From assembly GCA_019352055.1 (NCBI GenBank), contig JABBOB010000013.1, positions 16,468 through 49,360 on the forward strand: 32,893 bases of DNA, read 5' to 3'. Under the pieces are notes generated by a model. It was not told the DNA's origin, did not search any database, and saw nothing but the letters and a program-made list of their open reading frames with translations. The translations under genes and the position numbers were made by a program. The stretch is from Acidobacteriota bacterium (GTDB lineage Bacteria; Actinomycetota; Actinomycetes; Actinomycetales; Microbacteriaceae). Of the stretch, positions 16,968 through 25,409 are shown one piece after another (within the stretch, counting starts at the first letter, position 1; each line of letters opens with the position of its first letter).

Positions 16968-18127
16968 CGGACCCCGACGACCTCCGTCCGACCGCCGGTC
17001 GCACCTCCTCCTCCGTGACCCGTCGGTACCCGTCGGTCGGTTCGGAGACCCGGACCATGGCGGTGGACGGCATCGCGATGGTCCGCCTCCTCGGGCCGCA
17101 GGACCGGCTGCTCGGTCAGATCGAGAAGCAGTTCCCGCTCGTCGAGGTCCTCGTGCGGGGCAACGAGATCACCCTCGACGGCGAGCCCGCGCAGGTCGCC
17201 TCGGCGCAGCGCCTGATCGAGGAGCTGCTGCAGATGGTGCGGGACGGCCACGACCTCGGTCCGGTCGACGTGGACTCGTCCGCGCGGATCCTCGAGGGCG
17301 ACAGCTCCTCCCACCCGGCTCAGCTGCTCGGTCAGGCGATCCTGATGGCGAAGGGCAGGGCGATCCGGCCGAAGACCCTCGGTCAGAAGGCGTACGTCGA
17401 GGCGATCGACCACAACACCATCACCTTCGGCATCGGCCCCGCCGGTACCGGCAAGACCTACCTCGCGATGGCGAAGGCCGTGCAGGCCCTCACCCGCAAG
17501 GAGGTCTCCCGGATCATCCTCACGAGGCCGGCCGTCGAAGCCGGTGAGCGGCTGGGCTACCTGCCCGGCACGCTCACCGACAAGATCGACCCGTACCTCC
17601 GGCCGCTCTACGACGCCCTCAACGAGATGATGGATCCCGAGCTGGTCCCGAAGCTCATGGCCACCTCCACCATCGAGGTGGCCCCCCTCGCCTACATGCG
17701 CGGCCGTACCCTGAACGACTCGTTCGTGGTGCTCGACGAGGCGCAGAACACCACGCCCGAGCAGATGAAGATGTTCCTCACCCGGCTCGGCTTCAACTCG
17801 AAGATGGTCGTCACCGGGGACGTCACGCAGGTCGACCTGCCCGGCAACGTCTCGGGCCTCCGAACCGTGCAGCGGATCGTGAACGGCATCGACGACATCC
17901 ACTTCTCGATCCTCGGCAGCGAGGACGTCGTGCGGCACTCGCTCGTCGGCAAGATCGTGAACGCCTACAGCCGGTACGACGAGGAGCGGCTCGCCGCGGC
18001 GGCCGCCCGGCGGCCCGAGCGCGCCGGCACCTTCGAGCCTGCGAGCACCCGTCCGCCGACCGACTACCGGCCGCCGCAGAACCGGGCCGAACGCCGTGCC
18101 GATCGCGACCAGGGACGGCACCGATGA
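16964..18127 (+). CDS. phoH: PhoH family ATPase
   Basis: Cytoplasmic P-loop ATPase of the PhoH-like group, 387 residues, generally linked to RNA metabolism through its ybeY neighbour. An N-terminal KH-like region (IRLL-type, about 40-95) precedes Walker A GPAGTGKT (158-165), ILTRPAVEAGERLGYLPG, Walker B FVVLDEAQNTT and VVTGDVTQVDLP. The C-terminal 40 residues are rich in Arg and Pro and look disordered. GTG start overlapping the previous stop (GTGA), and the stop overlaps the ybeY ATG (ATGA), which indicates translational coupling on both sides. Confidence 0.95.
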   Translation: MTDPDDLRPTAGRTSSSVTRRYPSVGSETRTMAVDGIAMVRLLGPQDRLLGQIEKQFPLVEVLVRGNEITLDGEPAQVASAQRLIEELLQMVRDGHDLGPVDVDSSARILEGDSSSHPAQLLGQAILMAKGRAIRPKTLGQKAYVEAIDHNTITFGIGPAGTGKTYLAMAKAVQALTRKEVSRIILTRPAVEAGERLGYLPGTLTDKIDPYLRPLYDALNEMMDPELVPKLMATSTIEVAPLAYMRGRTLNDSFVVLDEAQNTTPEQMKMFLTRLGFNSKMVVTGDVTQVDLPGNVSGLRTVQRIVNGIDDIHFSILGSEDVVRHSLVGKIVNAYSRYDEERLAAAAARRPERAGTFEPASTRPPTDYRPPQNRAERRADRDQGRHR

Positions 18128-18594
18128 GCGTCGAGCTGAACAACGAGTCCGGCATCCCGGTCGATGAGGCGGCGATCCAGCGCCTCGTCACCTTCGGCCT
18201 CGACCTGCTGCACGTACACCCCGACGCGGACGTGGCGATCCTGTTCGTCGATGAGGCCGCGATGGAGCAGCTGCACGTCCAGTGGATGGACGAGCCCGGC
18301 CCCACCGACGTGCTGAGCTTCCCCATGGACGAGCTGCGGCCCGGCACCGACGACGCCCCGACGCCCGCGGGGCTGCTCGGCGACATCGTGGTCTGCCCGC
18401 AGGTCGCGGAGGCCCAGGCGAAGACCGCCGGCCACTCGGTGCTCGACGAGATCAAGCTGCTCACGGCGCACGGGCTGCTGCACCTGCTCGGCTTCGACCA
18501 CGCCGAGCCCGAGGACGAGCGGGAGATGTTCGGGGTGCAGCGCGACATCCTGGTGGGCTTCGCGGTGCAGGAGAAGCAGCAGCGCCGAGCATGA
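18124..18594 (+). CDS. ybeY: rRNA maturation RNase YbeY
   Basis: Zinc-dependent endoribonuclease involved in 16S rRNA 3'-end maturation and ribosome quality control, 156 residues. The metal-binding signature HGLLHLLGFDH is intact, and the DEPGPTDVLSFPMDE segment is the second family hallmark, along with LLGDIVVCPQVAEAQA. ATG overlaps the phoH stop and the stop overlaps the next ATG, both as ATGA. The phoH-ybeY-CorC-era order is standard in Actinobacteria. Confidence 0.96.
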   Translation: MSVELNNESGIPVDEAAIQRLVTFGLDLLHVHPDADVAILFVDEAAMEQLHVQWMDEPGPTDVLSFPMDELRPGTDDAPTPAGLLGDIVVCPQVAEAQAKTAGHSVLDEIKLLTAHGLLHLLGFDHAEPEDEREMFGVQRDILVGFAVQEKQQRRA

Positions 18595-19889
18595 CCGCGC
18601 TCTTCCTCGTCGCCGCTCTCCTCCTCGTCGCGGTCGGCGGGCTCCTCGCCGCCTGCGACGCCGCGATGGTGACGCTGTCGCGCGCCGAGGTGCAGGAGAC
18701 CGCGATCCGCGCCCGGTTCCGGGCCTCCCTCCTCGCGATCGCGGTGGACCCCGGCGCGCACATCAACGCGGTCAACTTCCTCCGCGTGCTCGCCGAGACG
18801 AGCGCGGCGGTGCTCGTCACCCTCGCGATCGCGACATTCGTCGACAACCCGTGGCTCGTGCTGCTGATCGCGGCCGTCATCATGACCGGGGTCTCGTTCG
18901 TGCTCGTCGGCGCGAGTCCCCGCAGCGTCGGCCGGACCCACCCCCGTGGTCTCCTGCGCGCGACGGCGCCGGTGATCCACGCGTCGCGGCTGATCCTCGG
19001 GCCGCTCGCCGGCGTGCTGGTCTGGCTCGGCAACCGCGTGACGCCCGGACGCGCCCGCGCCGCCTCCACCTTCACCTCGGAGGAGCAGCTGCTCTCGATG
19101 GTCGACGAGGCGACCGAGCTCGACGTGCTCGAGCAGGTCGACCGCGAGCTGATCCACTCGATCTTCGAGTGGGGCGACACGGCTGTGCGCGAGGTGATGG
19201 TGCCCCGCACCGACATGGTGACCATCGAGTCGACCGCGAAGCCCGAGAAGGCGATGAAGCTCCTGCTGAACCGCGCGCTGTCCCGCGTGCCGGTGCGGGC
19301 GAAGGACGCGGACGACATCGTCGGGGTGCTCCACCTCCGCGACGTCGCGCGGGCGCTGACGGAGTCGAAGAAGTCCTCCAGGCAGACGACCGCGGCGGAG
19401 CTGTCGCGACCCGTGCTGTTCGTGCCCGACTCGAAGAAGGCGGACGAGACGCTGCGGCAGATGCAGCAGGCCTCGAACCATCTCGCGATGGTCGTCGACG
19501 AGTACGGTGGCATCGCGGGGCTCGTGACCCTGGAGGACCTGATCGAGGAGCTCGTCGGCGACATCACCGACGAATCGGACCGCGGGGCTCCCGAATCCGT
19601 GGTCCTGGGCGAGCGGCGGTGGCGGGTGTCCGCGAGACTGCAGCTCGACGAGCTCTCGGATCTCACGGGGCTCGAGGTGGAGGACGAGGACGTCGACTCG
19701 GTCGGCGGCCTCCTGACGAAGCATCTCGACCGGCTGCCGATGCTCGGCGACCGGGTCGAGGTCGACGGGCTGCGGCTGACCGCCGAGCACATCGAGGGGC
19801 GCCGGAAGGGGCTCAGCCGGGTGCTGGTCGAGCGGATCGGCTCCGACGACCAGGAGTCCGAGGAGGACGCGAAGGTGATGGGCGCATGA
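18591..19889 (+). CDS. Hemolysin/CorC-family CBS membrane protein
   Basis: A 432-residue membrane protein of the CNNM/CorC type, related to proteins implicated in Mg and Co efflux. An N-terminal DUF21 domain with about four hydrophobic segments (residues 1-150) is followed by a CBS pair (REVMVPRTDMVTIES and later NHLAMVVDEYGGIAGLVTLEDLIEELVGDI) and a C-terminal CorC_HlyC domain (VSARLQLDELSDLTGLEVEDEDVDSVGGLLT). The older name hemolysin does not imply toxin activity. It overlaps both neighbours by four bases (ATGA). Transport substrate is inferred from the family only. Confidence 0.92.
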   Translation: MTALFLVAALLLVAVGGLLAACDAAMVTLSRAEVQETAIRARFRASLLAIAVDPGAHINAVNFLRVLAETSAAVLVTLAIATFVDNPWLVLLIAAVIMTGVSFVLVGASPRSVGRTHPRGLLRATAPVIHASRLILGPLAGVLVWLGNRVTPGRARAASTFTSEEQLLSMVDEATELDVLEQVDRELIHSIFEWGDTAVREVMVPRTDMVTIESTAKPEKAMKLLLNRALSRVPVRAKDADDIVGVLHLRDVARALTESKKSSRQTTAAELSRPVLFVPDSKKADETLRQMQQASNHLAMVVDEYGGIAGLVTLEDLIEELVGDITDESDRGAPESVVLGERRWRVSARLQLDELSDLTGLEVEDEDVDSVGGLLTKHLDRLPMLGDRVEVDGLRLTAEHIEGRRKGLSRVLVERIGSDDQESEEDAKVMGA

Positions 19890-20776
19890 GCGACGAGCCG
19901 TTCCGATCGGGGTTCCTGACCTTCGTGGGGAGGCCGAACGTCGGGAAGTCGACGTTGATGAACGCCCTCGTCGGCGAGAAGGTCGCGATCACGTCGCCGA
20001 AGCCGCAGACGACCCGGCGGGCCATCCGCGGCATCGTGAACCGGCCGGACGGTCAGCTCGTCGTCGTCGACACCCCGGGGATGCACCGCCCGAGGACGCT
20101 GCTCGGGGAGCGGCTGAACGACGTGGTCGCGACGACCCTCTCCGACGTGGACGTCGTGGGCTTCTGCGTGCCGGCCGGCGAGCCGATCGGACCCGGCGAC
20201 CGGTTCCTGCACCACCGGCTCGACGACGCGCCGCGGGCGAAGCGCATCGCCATCGTCACGAAGATCGACGCCGTATCCCGGGATCGCGTCGGCGAGCAGC
20301 TGCTCTCCGTCAGCCGGCTGGGGGAGTGGGACAGCGTGATCCCGGTCTCCGCGCAGGACGGCATCCAGCTCGACGTCCTGGTGCAGGAGGCGTTGAAGCT
20401 GATGCCGGAGGGCCACGCGCTGTACTCGCAGGAGGCCGTGACCGACGAGACGCTCGAGCAGCGGATCTCCGAGTACATCCGCGAGGCCGCGCTCGAGGGC
20501 GCCCGCGAGGAGCTGCCGCACTCGCTCGCGGTCACGATCGACGACATCGAGGAGCAGGAGGGGATGACCCGGATCTTCGCGAACGTCTGGGTCGAGCGGG
20601 ACAGCCAGCGCATCATCATGATCGGCAGCAAGGGCTCCCGCCTGAAGCAGATCGGGACCACCGCCCGGGCGCAGATCGAACCGCTCGTCGGTACGAAGGT
20701 GTTCCTCTCACTGCACGTGAAGGTCGCCAAGGAGTGGCAGCGCGACCCGAAGCAGCTGGGCCGCCTCGGCTTCTGA
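19886..20776 (+). CDS. era: GTPase Era
   Basis: Essential-type GTPase that binds 16S rRNA and the 30S subunit during assembly, 296 residues. G1 is GRPNVGKST (15-23), G2 region TTRRAIRGI, G3 DTPGM, G4 TKID and G5 VSAQ. The C-terminal KH domain includes VERDSQRIIMIGSKGSRLKQIGT and ends WQRDPKQLGRLGF. ATG overlaps the upstream stop (ATGA). Its stop codon is directly fused to the second copy of a large palindromic repeat, which probably ends the five-gene transcript. Confidence 0.97.
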   Translation: MSDEPFRSGFLTFVGRPNVGKSTLMNALVGEKVAITSPKPQTTRRAIRGIVNRPDGQLVVVDTPGMHRPRTLLGERLNDVVATTLSDVDVVGFCVPAGEPIGPGDRFLHHRLDDAPRAKRIAIVTKIDAVSRDRVGEQLLSVSRLGEWDSVIPVSAQDGIQLDVLVQEALKLMPEGHALYSQEAVTDETLEQRISEYIREAALEGAREELPHSLAVTIDDIEEQEGMTRIFANVWVERDSQRIIMIGSKGSRLKQIGTTARAQIEPLVGTKVFLSLHVKVAKEWQRDPKQLGRLGF

Positions 20777-20834
20777 GTGCGTTTTGAAGGGGATTCTGCC
20801 TGTCAGAGGCGCCGGGATCCCCTTCAAAACGCAC
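20777..20834. repeat. Large palindromic repeat, copy 2
   Basis: GTGCGTTTTGAAGGGGAT at 20777-20794 pairs perfectly over 18 bp with 20817-20834. The 22-base interior has its own small TCTG/CAGA hairpin. The arms are identical to those of the copy near 7.55 kb apart from one base, while the interiors differ. It begins immediately after the era stop codon and ends 16 bases before the stop of the convergent glycosyltransferase gene, fitting a bidirectional terminator or REP-like element. Confidence 0.88.
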
Positions 20835-20850
20835 GACGGCACGGTTCGAG

Positions 20851-22014
20851 TCAGGCGACGAGCCGGGTCGCCCGCCCTCCGGACAGGAGGGGCAGGAGGT
20901 GGTCCAGGTGCGTCTCCGGGGCGAACAGGGCCGACACCTCCCGGGCCCCTCCTGCCGCGGATCGCACCCGCGCGGGATCGAGCGCGAGCTCGACGAGCAG
21001 GTCGGCGATGCCGTGGGCGTCCGGCGACGCGGTGAGCAGCCCCGCCCGATCGAGTCCCTCCGTCAGCCTGGCGTCGGTGTGGACGACGCCCCGGCCCGCC
21101 CGGATCGACTCGACCACGGTCATCGGCTGGTTGTCGAAGCCGTGCGAGGTGAGCGCGGACACGTGCGACGCGGCGAGCAGCCGGCGGACGCCCGCCCGGT
21201 CGACCCGGCCGAGGAACACGGTGCCCGGTGCGCCGACGCGCTCCGCGACGGGGAGCAGCAGCCCGTCGCCGGCGATCGCGACGCGGAGGCGTCCTTCCGG
21301 CAGCCGCCGCTGCGCGATGCGGACCGCGCGCACGAACGTGAGCAGCCGCTTCTCCGGCACGCAGCGCCCGATCCACGCCACGTGGAGGCGCTCGTCCGCC
21401 GGGAGCGGGGTGGCGGTGGTCCCTGCGTCGGCGCAGTTGGGCAGCACGACCGCGTGGGGGGCGCCGAGCCGCCTCAGATCCGCGGCCTGATGCACGGACG
21501 GCGACACGACGACGTCGGCCGCGAGCGCCGTCGCGAGCGTGTGGTCGAGCAGGGGGTTGCCGGTCGCACGGGGGACCGGCCCCGCGATCCGGGCGAGCAG
21601 CCGACGGACCGCCCGCCGAAGCGGTACCGGGACGGCCGGCCAGTACGCGGTGTGCACCGTGTGGAGCACCGGCAGGCCCAGCACCCGAGCGGCGTGCAGC
21701 GCCGCCCGCGCGTGCCCGAACTCGGAGTGCAGGTGGACCGCCTCCACCCGTGCGGAGCGGAGGTGGCGCACGAGTCGGCCACGCAGCGCGTCCTCATCGG
21801 CGACGAGCGGGAAGTCGAGCGCCGGCAGGCGCCTGGCGGCCGTCCACATCGCGTCGGCGCCCGGCGGCAGCACTGCCGCCGGATCGGCGGGCCTCGGTGC
21901 GACGAGCAGCACGCGGTGCCCGGCGGCGACCAGTGCCGCCGCCTCGTTGAGCGCGGCGCGCTGGGCGCCCCCGATCAGGTCGAGCGAGTAGTCGATGACG
22001 AGCGCGATGTGCAT
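20851..22014 (-). CDS. Glycosyltransferase family 4 protein
   Basis: Retaining GT-B glycosyltransferase, 387 residues, with acceptor and donor unknown. The N-terminal acceptor domain has SLDLIGGAQRAALNEAAALVAAGH and HLHSEFGHARAAL. The C-terminal donor domain has AWIGRCVPEKRLLTFVRAV, IAGDGLL, FLGRVDRAGVRRLL and the nucleotide-sugar EX7E-like stretch GFDNQPMTVVESIRAGRGVV. No signal peptide is seen. The ATG has no strong ribosome site. It is divergent from the histidine kinase across 124 bases that include a 16-bp palindrome. Confidence 0.88.
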   Translation of the reverse strand: MHIALVIDYSLDLIGGAQRAALNEAAALVAAGHRVLLVAPRPADPAAVLPPGADAMWTAARRLPALDFPLVADEDALRGRLVRHLRSARVEAVHLHSEFGHARAALHAARVLGLPVLHTVHTAYWPAVPVPLRRAVRRLLARIAGPVPRATGNPLLDHTLATALAADVVVSPSVHQAADLRRLGAPHAVVLPNCADAGTTATPLPADERLHVAWIGRCVPEKRLLTFVRAVRIAQRRLPEGRLRVAIAGDGLLLPVAERVGAPGTVFLGRVDRAGVRRLLAASHVSALTSHGFDNQPMTVVESIRAGRGVVHTDARLTEGLDRAGLLTASPDAHGIADLLVELALDPARVRSAAGGAREVSALFAPETHLDHLLPLLSGGRATRLVA

Positions 22015-22071
22015 GGAGCCAGCCCATCGAGCCCGTGCGGTCGCGCGGTGTCGTCTCCCGGGTGACCGCCG

Positions 22072-22087
22072 TCATCCCGCGGGATGA
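22072..22087. promoter_or_regulatory. 16-bp perfect palindrome before the two-component operon
   Basis: TCATCCCGCGGGATGA is a perfect palindrome in the divergent region between the glycosyltransferase and the histidine kinase. Its centre is about 59 bases upstream of the kinase start codon, which is also the probable transcription start. That is where an activator would bind in a class I arrangement. It is a candidate site for the NarL-type regulator encoded by the same operon. Confidence 0.55.
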
Positions 22088-22126
22088 TTCGCCGCCGCGA
22101 CCGACCCGGCAGCCGCTGCGACTGCC

Positions 22127-22132
22127 TAGCCT
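22127..22132 (+). promoter_or_regulatory. -10 element of two-component operon (leaderless)
   Basis: TAGCCT lies exactly six bases before the histidine kinase GTG, with no ribosome site, so the transcript probably starts at the start codon. No clear -35 box is present, in keeping with activator-dependent initiation. Confidence 0.55.
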
Positions 22133-22138
22133 TGCGCC

Positions 22139-23374
22139 GTGCAGCTGCCCCCGATCGTCCGTACGGTCCTGCTCGACCCGAGGACCCGATTGGCGCTCGC
22201 GTCTGCGGCCGCCTTCTGCTGGTACCTCCTCGCGATCGCGGGGGAGGCCGGGCGTAACGCCGCGCCGGCCGCCATCGTCGGCATCCCGGCGGTGCTCGTC
22301 CTCGTCTGGTGGCGCGTCCGTCCGTGGCGAGCACTCGGTCTCGCGACGACCGCGCTCGTCCTCATCGGAGTGACCTCCGTGCTCTCCTCCCCGGGGGCCG
22401 GCGTCTTCATGCTCGCTTTGACCGGATGGTTCGCCGTGCTCGGCGGATCGCTGTCTCCGGATCAGAGGCTCCGCTGGGCGGCGGCCGCGTTCGCGGCGTT
22501 CGACTGCCTCGTCGCGCTCGTCGTGTTCGGCGGCTACGGCATGGGGAGCTTCCTCGGCGTCGCCTTCCTCAGCGCGGTCGCCGTCGGACTCGGCTGGGGT
22601 TGGCGCCAGCTGCGCACGTCCGGACTCCTCCGCACCCGTCTCGCGCAGACGGAGCAGCATGCGGCGACCGCCGAGCGCGACGTGCTGCTGGAGCTCGAGC
22701 GGAACCGCATCGCCCGCGAGGTGCACGACGTCGTCGCGCATTCGCTGGCCGTCGTGATCGCGCAGGCCGACGGGGCCCGGTTCGCAGCCGAGACGAAGCC
22801 CGCCGCCGTCGCTCCCGCGCTCGAGGCGATCGCCGACACCGCACGCCGCGCCCTCGGCGAGGTGCGGACGATGCTGCACGACCTCCGCACGAGCGGGGAA
22901 GGCGGCGCCGTGCCGGGGCAGGAGGACCTCGCAGGACTCGTCGAGGGCATCCGGGTGCTCGGGGTCGACGTGGAGGAGTCGAGCTTCGGCGAACCGCGTC
23001 CGCTCGACGAGGCGACCGGGCTCGCGCTCTACCGGGTCGCGCAGGAGGCGCTCACGAACGCGATGCGGCACGGCGACGGGACGCGGGCCGTCGACGTCGA
23101 GGTCGACTGGGGCGAACGGGAGGTCGTGCTCGTCGTGACCAACGCCGTCCCGCCGGAGGCCGTGCCGGCGACCGAGCGATCCGGTCACGGGATCGTCGGG
23201 ATGCGCGAGCGCGCGGCCGACGTGGGCGGAGACTGCTCCGCAGGCGTCGGGAGCAACGGCCGCTTCCGGGTGCGCGTCGCGCTGCCGATCGCCCTCCCGG
23301 CGGAACCCGAGGCTCCGGCGCCGAACCCGCTGGCCGAGCTGCTCGCCCCGCTCTCCTCCTCGCCTCGTGCCTGA
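22139..23374 (+). CDS. NarL-type sensor histidine kinase
   Basis: Membrane sensor kinase of the HisKA_3 class, 411 residues. The first 140 or so residues hold four or five hydrophobic segments with only short loops, so an intramembrane sensing mode is likely. The dimerisation domain has the phospho-acceptor in RIAREVHDVVAHS (His196). The ATPase domain shows an N box (VAQEALTNAMRHG) and a glycine loop (GHGIVGMRERAADVGG). The C-terminus is Pro/Ala-rich. It overlaps the response regulator gene by eight bases. No ABC transporter of the type often paired with such systems is adjacent; a membrane-lipid gene pair follows instead. Confidence 0.93.
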   Translation: MQLPPIVRTVLLDPRTRLALASAAAFCWYLLAIAGEAGRNAAPAAIVGIPAVLVLVWWRVRPWRALGLATTALVLIGVTSVLSSPGAGVFMLALTGWFAVLGGSLSPDQRLRWAAAAFAAFDCLVALVVFGGYGMGSFLGVAFLSAVAVGLGWGWRQLRTSGLLRTRLAQTEQHAATAERDVLLELERNRIAREVHDVVAHSLAVVIAQADGARFAAETKPAAVAPALEAIADTARRALGEVRTMLHDLRTSGEGGAVPGQEDLAGLVEGIRVLGVDVEESSFGEPRPLDEATGLALYRVAQEALTNAMRHGDGTRAVDVEVDWGEREVVLVVTNAVPPEAVPATERSGHGIVGMRERAADVGGDCSAGVGSNGRFRVRVALPIALPAEPEAPAPNPLAELLAPLSSSPRA

Positions 23375-24002
23375 CGTCATCCGCATCGTCCTCGTCGACG
23401 ACCAGCGGTTGTTCCGTTCGGGCCTGAGGATGCTGCTCGACTCCCAGCCGGACCTCGAGGTCGTCGGGGAGGCGGGGGACGGCGACGGGGCGCTCGCCGA
23501 GGTCGAGAGGACCGACCCCGACGTCGTGCTGATGGACGTCCGGATGCCCGGCATGGACGGCGTGACCGCGACCGAGCGGCTCGCGGCGCGGGGGGACCGG
23601 CCGAAGGTGCTGGTGCTGACGACGTTCGACCTCGACGCGGCGGCCGCACGGGCCCTCCGCGCCGGGGCATCCGGGTTCGTGCTGAAGGACGCGAGGCCGG
23701 AGTTCCTGCTCGCCGCGGTGCGGACCGTGCACGCGGGTGCGGCGGTCATCGCTCCGGCTGCCATCGGCCACCTGCTGGACACGTTCGGCGGGGGCCGAGG
23801 GCGCCGCGACGACGAGCTGGCCGTGCTCAGCCCGCGGGAGCGCGAGATCTACGAGCTCGCCGGTCGCGGGCTCAGCAACGGGGAGATCGCAGCCCGCGAG
23901 TACGTCAGCGAAGCGACCGTGAAGACGCACGTGTCCCGCATCCTCGCCAAGCTCGGGCTGCGCGACCGCGTCCAGCTCGTCGTCCACCGCCACGGCGGCT
24001 GA
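23367..24002 (+). CDS. NarL/LuxR-type response regulator
   Basis: Two-component response regulator, 211 residues. The receiver domain has the acidic pair DD (11-12), the phosphorylation site Asp57 in VVLMDVRMPGMDG, and the conserved Lys in GFVLKDA. The C-terminal LuxR helix-turn-helix reads LSPREREIYELAGRGLSNGEIA followed by VSEATVKTHVSRILAKLGLRDRVQLV. GTG start within the end of the kinase gene (eight-base overlap), so translation is coupled. Probable target sites are the 16-bp palindrome upstream of the operon and possibly the downstream esterase and MprF-like genes. Confidence 0.94.
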   Translation: MPDVIRIVLVDDQRLFRSGLRMLLDSQPDLEVVGEAGDGDGALAEVERTDPDVVLMDVRMPGMDGVTATERLAARGDRPKVLVLTTFDLDAAAARALRAGASGFVLKDARPEFLLAAVRTVHAGAAVIAPAAIGHLLDTFGGGRGRRDDELAVLSPREREIYELAGRGLSNGEIAAREYVSEATVKTHVSRILAKLGLRDRVQLVVHRHGG

Positions 24003-24018
24003 TCGGAACCGCAACGAT

Positions 24019-24045
24019 GCAGCGCGCTGCGCGTCGACGACGCGC
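24019..24045 (+). terminator. Short hairpins after the response regulator
   Basis: GCAGCGCGCTGC (24019-24030) is a perfect palindrome, and GCGCGTC-GAC-GACGCGC (24029-24045) is a 7-bp stem with a three-base loop. The two overlap by two bases, so they are alternatives or a compact pair. They may attenuate rather than stop transcription into the esterase gene, which has its own AGGAGG ribosome site. Confidence 0.4.
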
Positions 24046-24107
24046 CGGTGGTGCACTCTCGAAGGTCGCGCCCAGATGGTCGGGCGCCAGCAGGAGGTCC
24101 TCCACAC

Positions 24108-25409
24108 ATGCCACCTTGGCTCGCAGCGGTTCCGATCGAGCAGAGCGAACTGCTGACGACGGTCTACGTGATCGCCGGCGTGCTCGTCCTGGTGATGCTC
24201 GTGCCCCTCCCCGGGATGCGCGCCTCGATGCGCACCCGCGTCGGCGCCATCGCCCTCGGGGCGGGTCTGGGCGCGCTCCTCGGCTGGGGTGCCGTGTGGT
24301 GGCTCGTGGATGTGCAGGACGTGTTCGGCGCGCCCGCGTCGACCGTGATCCGGGCCGGAGCGACCGGCGCCGGGGCGGCCGTCGGGGTGGGCATCGCCAA
24401 CCTGATCCGCACCCGGTGGTGGCGCAAGGCGGTCGCCGTCGTCGCGATCGTCGCCGCTGCCGCCGCGGGGGGCCTGGTCATCAACCGCGACGTCGCCTAC
24501 TTCCCGCGCCTCGGCGACGTGTTCGGGCAGACCGGGGTGAAGGCGCTGGCCCTGGACGCCGGCGCGGGGACGGCTCCGAGATCCCTCAGCGCCTGGCAGC
24601 CGCCCGCGGGCATGCCGACGACGGGCACCGTGGGCACCGCGGACATCCCCGGCACGGTGTCCCACTGGCACGGACGGACCGCCTGGATCTACCTGCCCCC
24701 GGCGGCCCGGGTGAAGAACCCGCCGAAGCTGCCGGTGGTCATCGCGTTCGGCGGTCAGCCGGGCTACCCGTCCGACGTGTTCCTCGCCGGCGACCTGCAG
24801 AAGCCGCTCGACGCGATCGCCGCCGCTCATCGCGGGCTCGCACCGATCGTCGTGGTGCCGGACCAGCTCGGCTCGTACAACGTCAACCCGATGTGCATCA
24901 ACTCGAAGGTCGGTCAGGTCGCGACCTACGTCACCGTGGACGTGCGGGACTGGATCCTGCACCACCTCCCGGTGTCCACATCGCGCCGGGAGTGGACCGT
25001 CGCCGGGTTCTCGCAGGGAGCCACCTGCGCCGTGCAGTTCGGCACCGGGGAGCCCACGCTCTTCGGTTCGTTCATCGCCGTCTCGCCGGAGCTCGGACCC
25101 TTCAACGGCACCCTCGCGCGCACCATCAAGCAGGGCTGGAACGGCAGCCGTGCCGGGTGGGAGGCGGCACAGCCGATCGCGATCATGGAGCGCACCAAGC
25201 ATTACCCGGCGACCGCGGCGGTGTACGCCGTCGGAGAGTGGGACAAGCGGTACGGCGCCGACGCGGGCGCGCTCGCAGTCGAGTCGCGGAAGGTGGGCAT
25301 GCGGGTGTCGTACCGTGATCTCACCGGGCTCGCGCACAACTGGAACACCGGCGCCGCGGGCCTCGCCTACGGTCTGCACGAGCTGGTGTCCTGGTGGAGG
25401 CTCCCGTGA
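24108..25409 (+). CDS. Membrane-anchored alpha/beta-hydrolase (esterase)
   Basis: A 433-residue protein with three or four hydrophobic segments in the first 130 residues, followed by an alpha/beta-hydrolase domain of the putative-esterase (esterase D / mycolyltransferase-like) type, probably outside the membrane. The nucleophile elbow is GFSQG (Ser302) and the catalytic histidine is likely His410 in GLAHNWNTG; the acid lies between them, perhaps in YAVGEWDKRYG. ATG with AGGAGG about 10 bases upstream. Its stop overlaps the start of the MprF-like gene. Esterases adjacent to aminoacyl-phospholipid synthases are known to hydrolyse aminoacylated lipid in other bacteria, so that is the best functional guess. 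The substrate is not shown by the sequence. Confidence 0.85.
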   Translation: MPPWLAAVPIEQSELLTTVYVIAGVLVLVMLVPLPGMRASMRTRVGAIALGAGLGALLGWGAVWWLVDVQDVFGAPASTVIRAGATGAGAAVGVGIANLIRTRWWRKAVAVVAIVAAAAAGGLVINRDVAYFPRLGDVFGQTGVKALALDAGAGTAPRSLSAWQPPAGMPTTGTVGTADIPGTVSHWHGRTAWIYLPPAARVKNPPKLPVVIAFGGQPGYPSDVFLAGDLQKPLDAIAAAHRGLAPIVVVPDQLGSYNVNPMCINSKVGQVATYVTVDVRDWILHHLPVSTSRREWTVAGFSQGATCAVQFGTGEPTLFGSFIAVSPELGPFNGTLARTIKQGWNGSRAGWEAAQPIAIMERTKHYPATAAVYAVGEWDKRYGADAGALAVESRKVGMRVSYRDLTGLAHNWNTGAAGLAYGLHELVSWWRLP

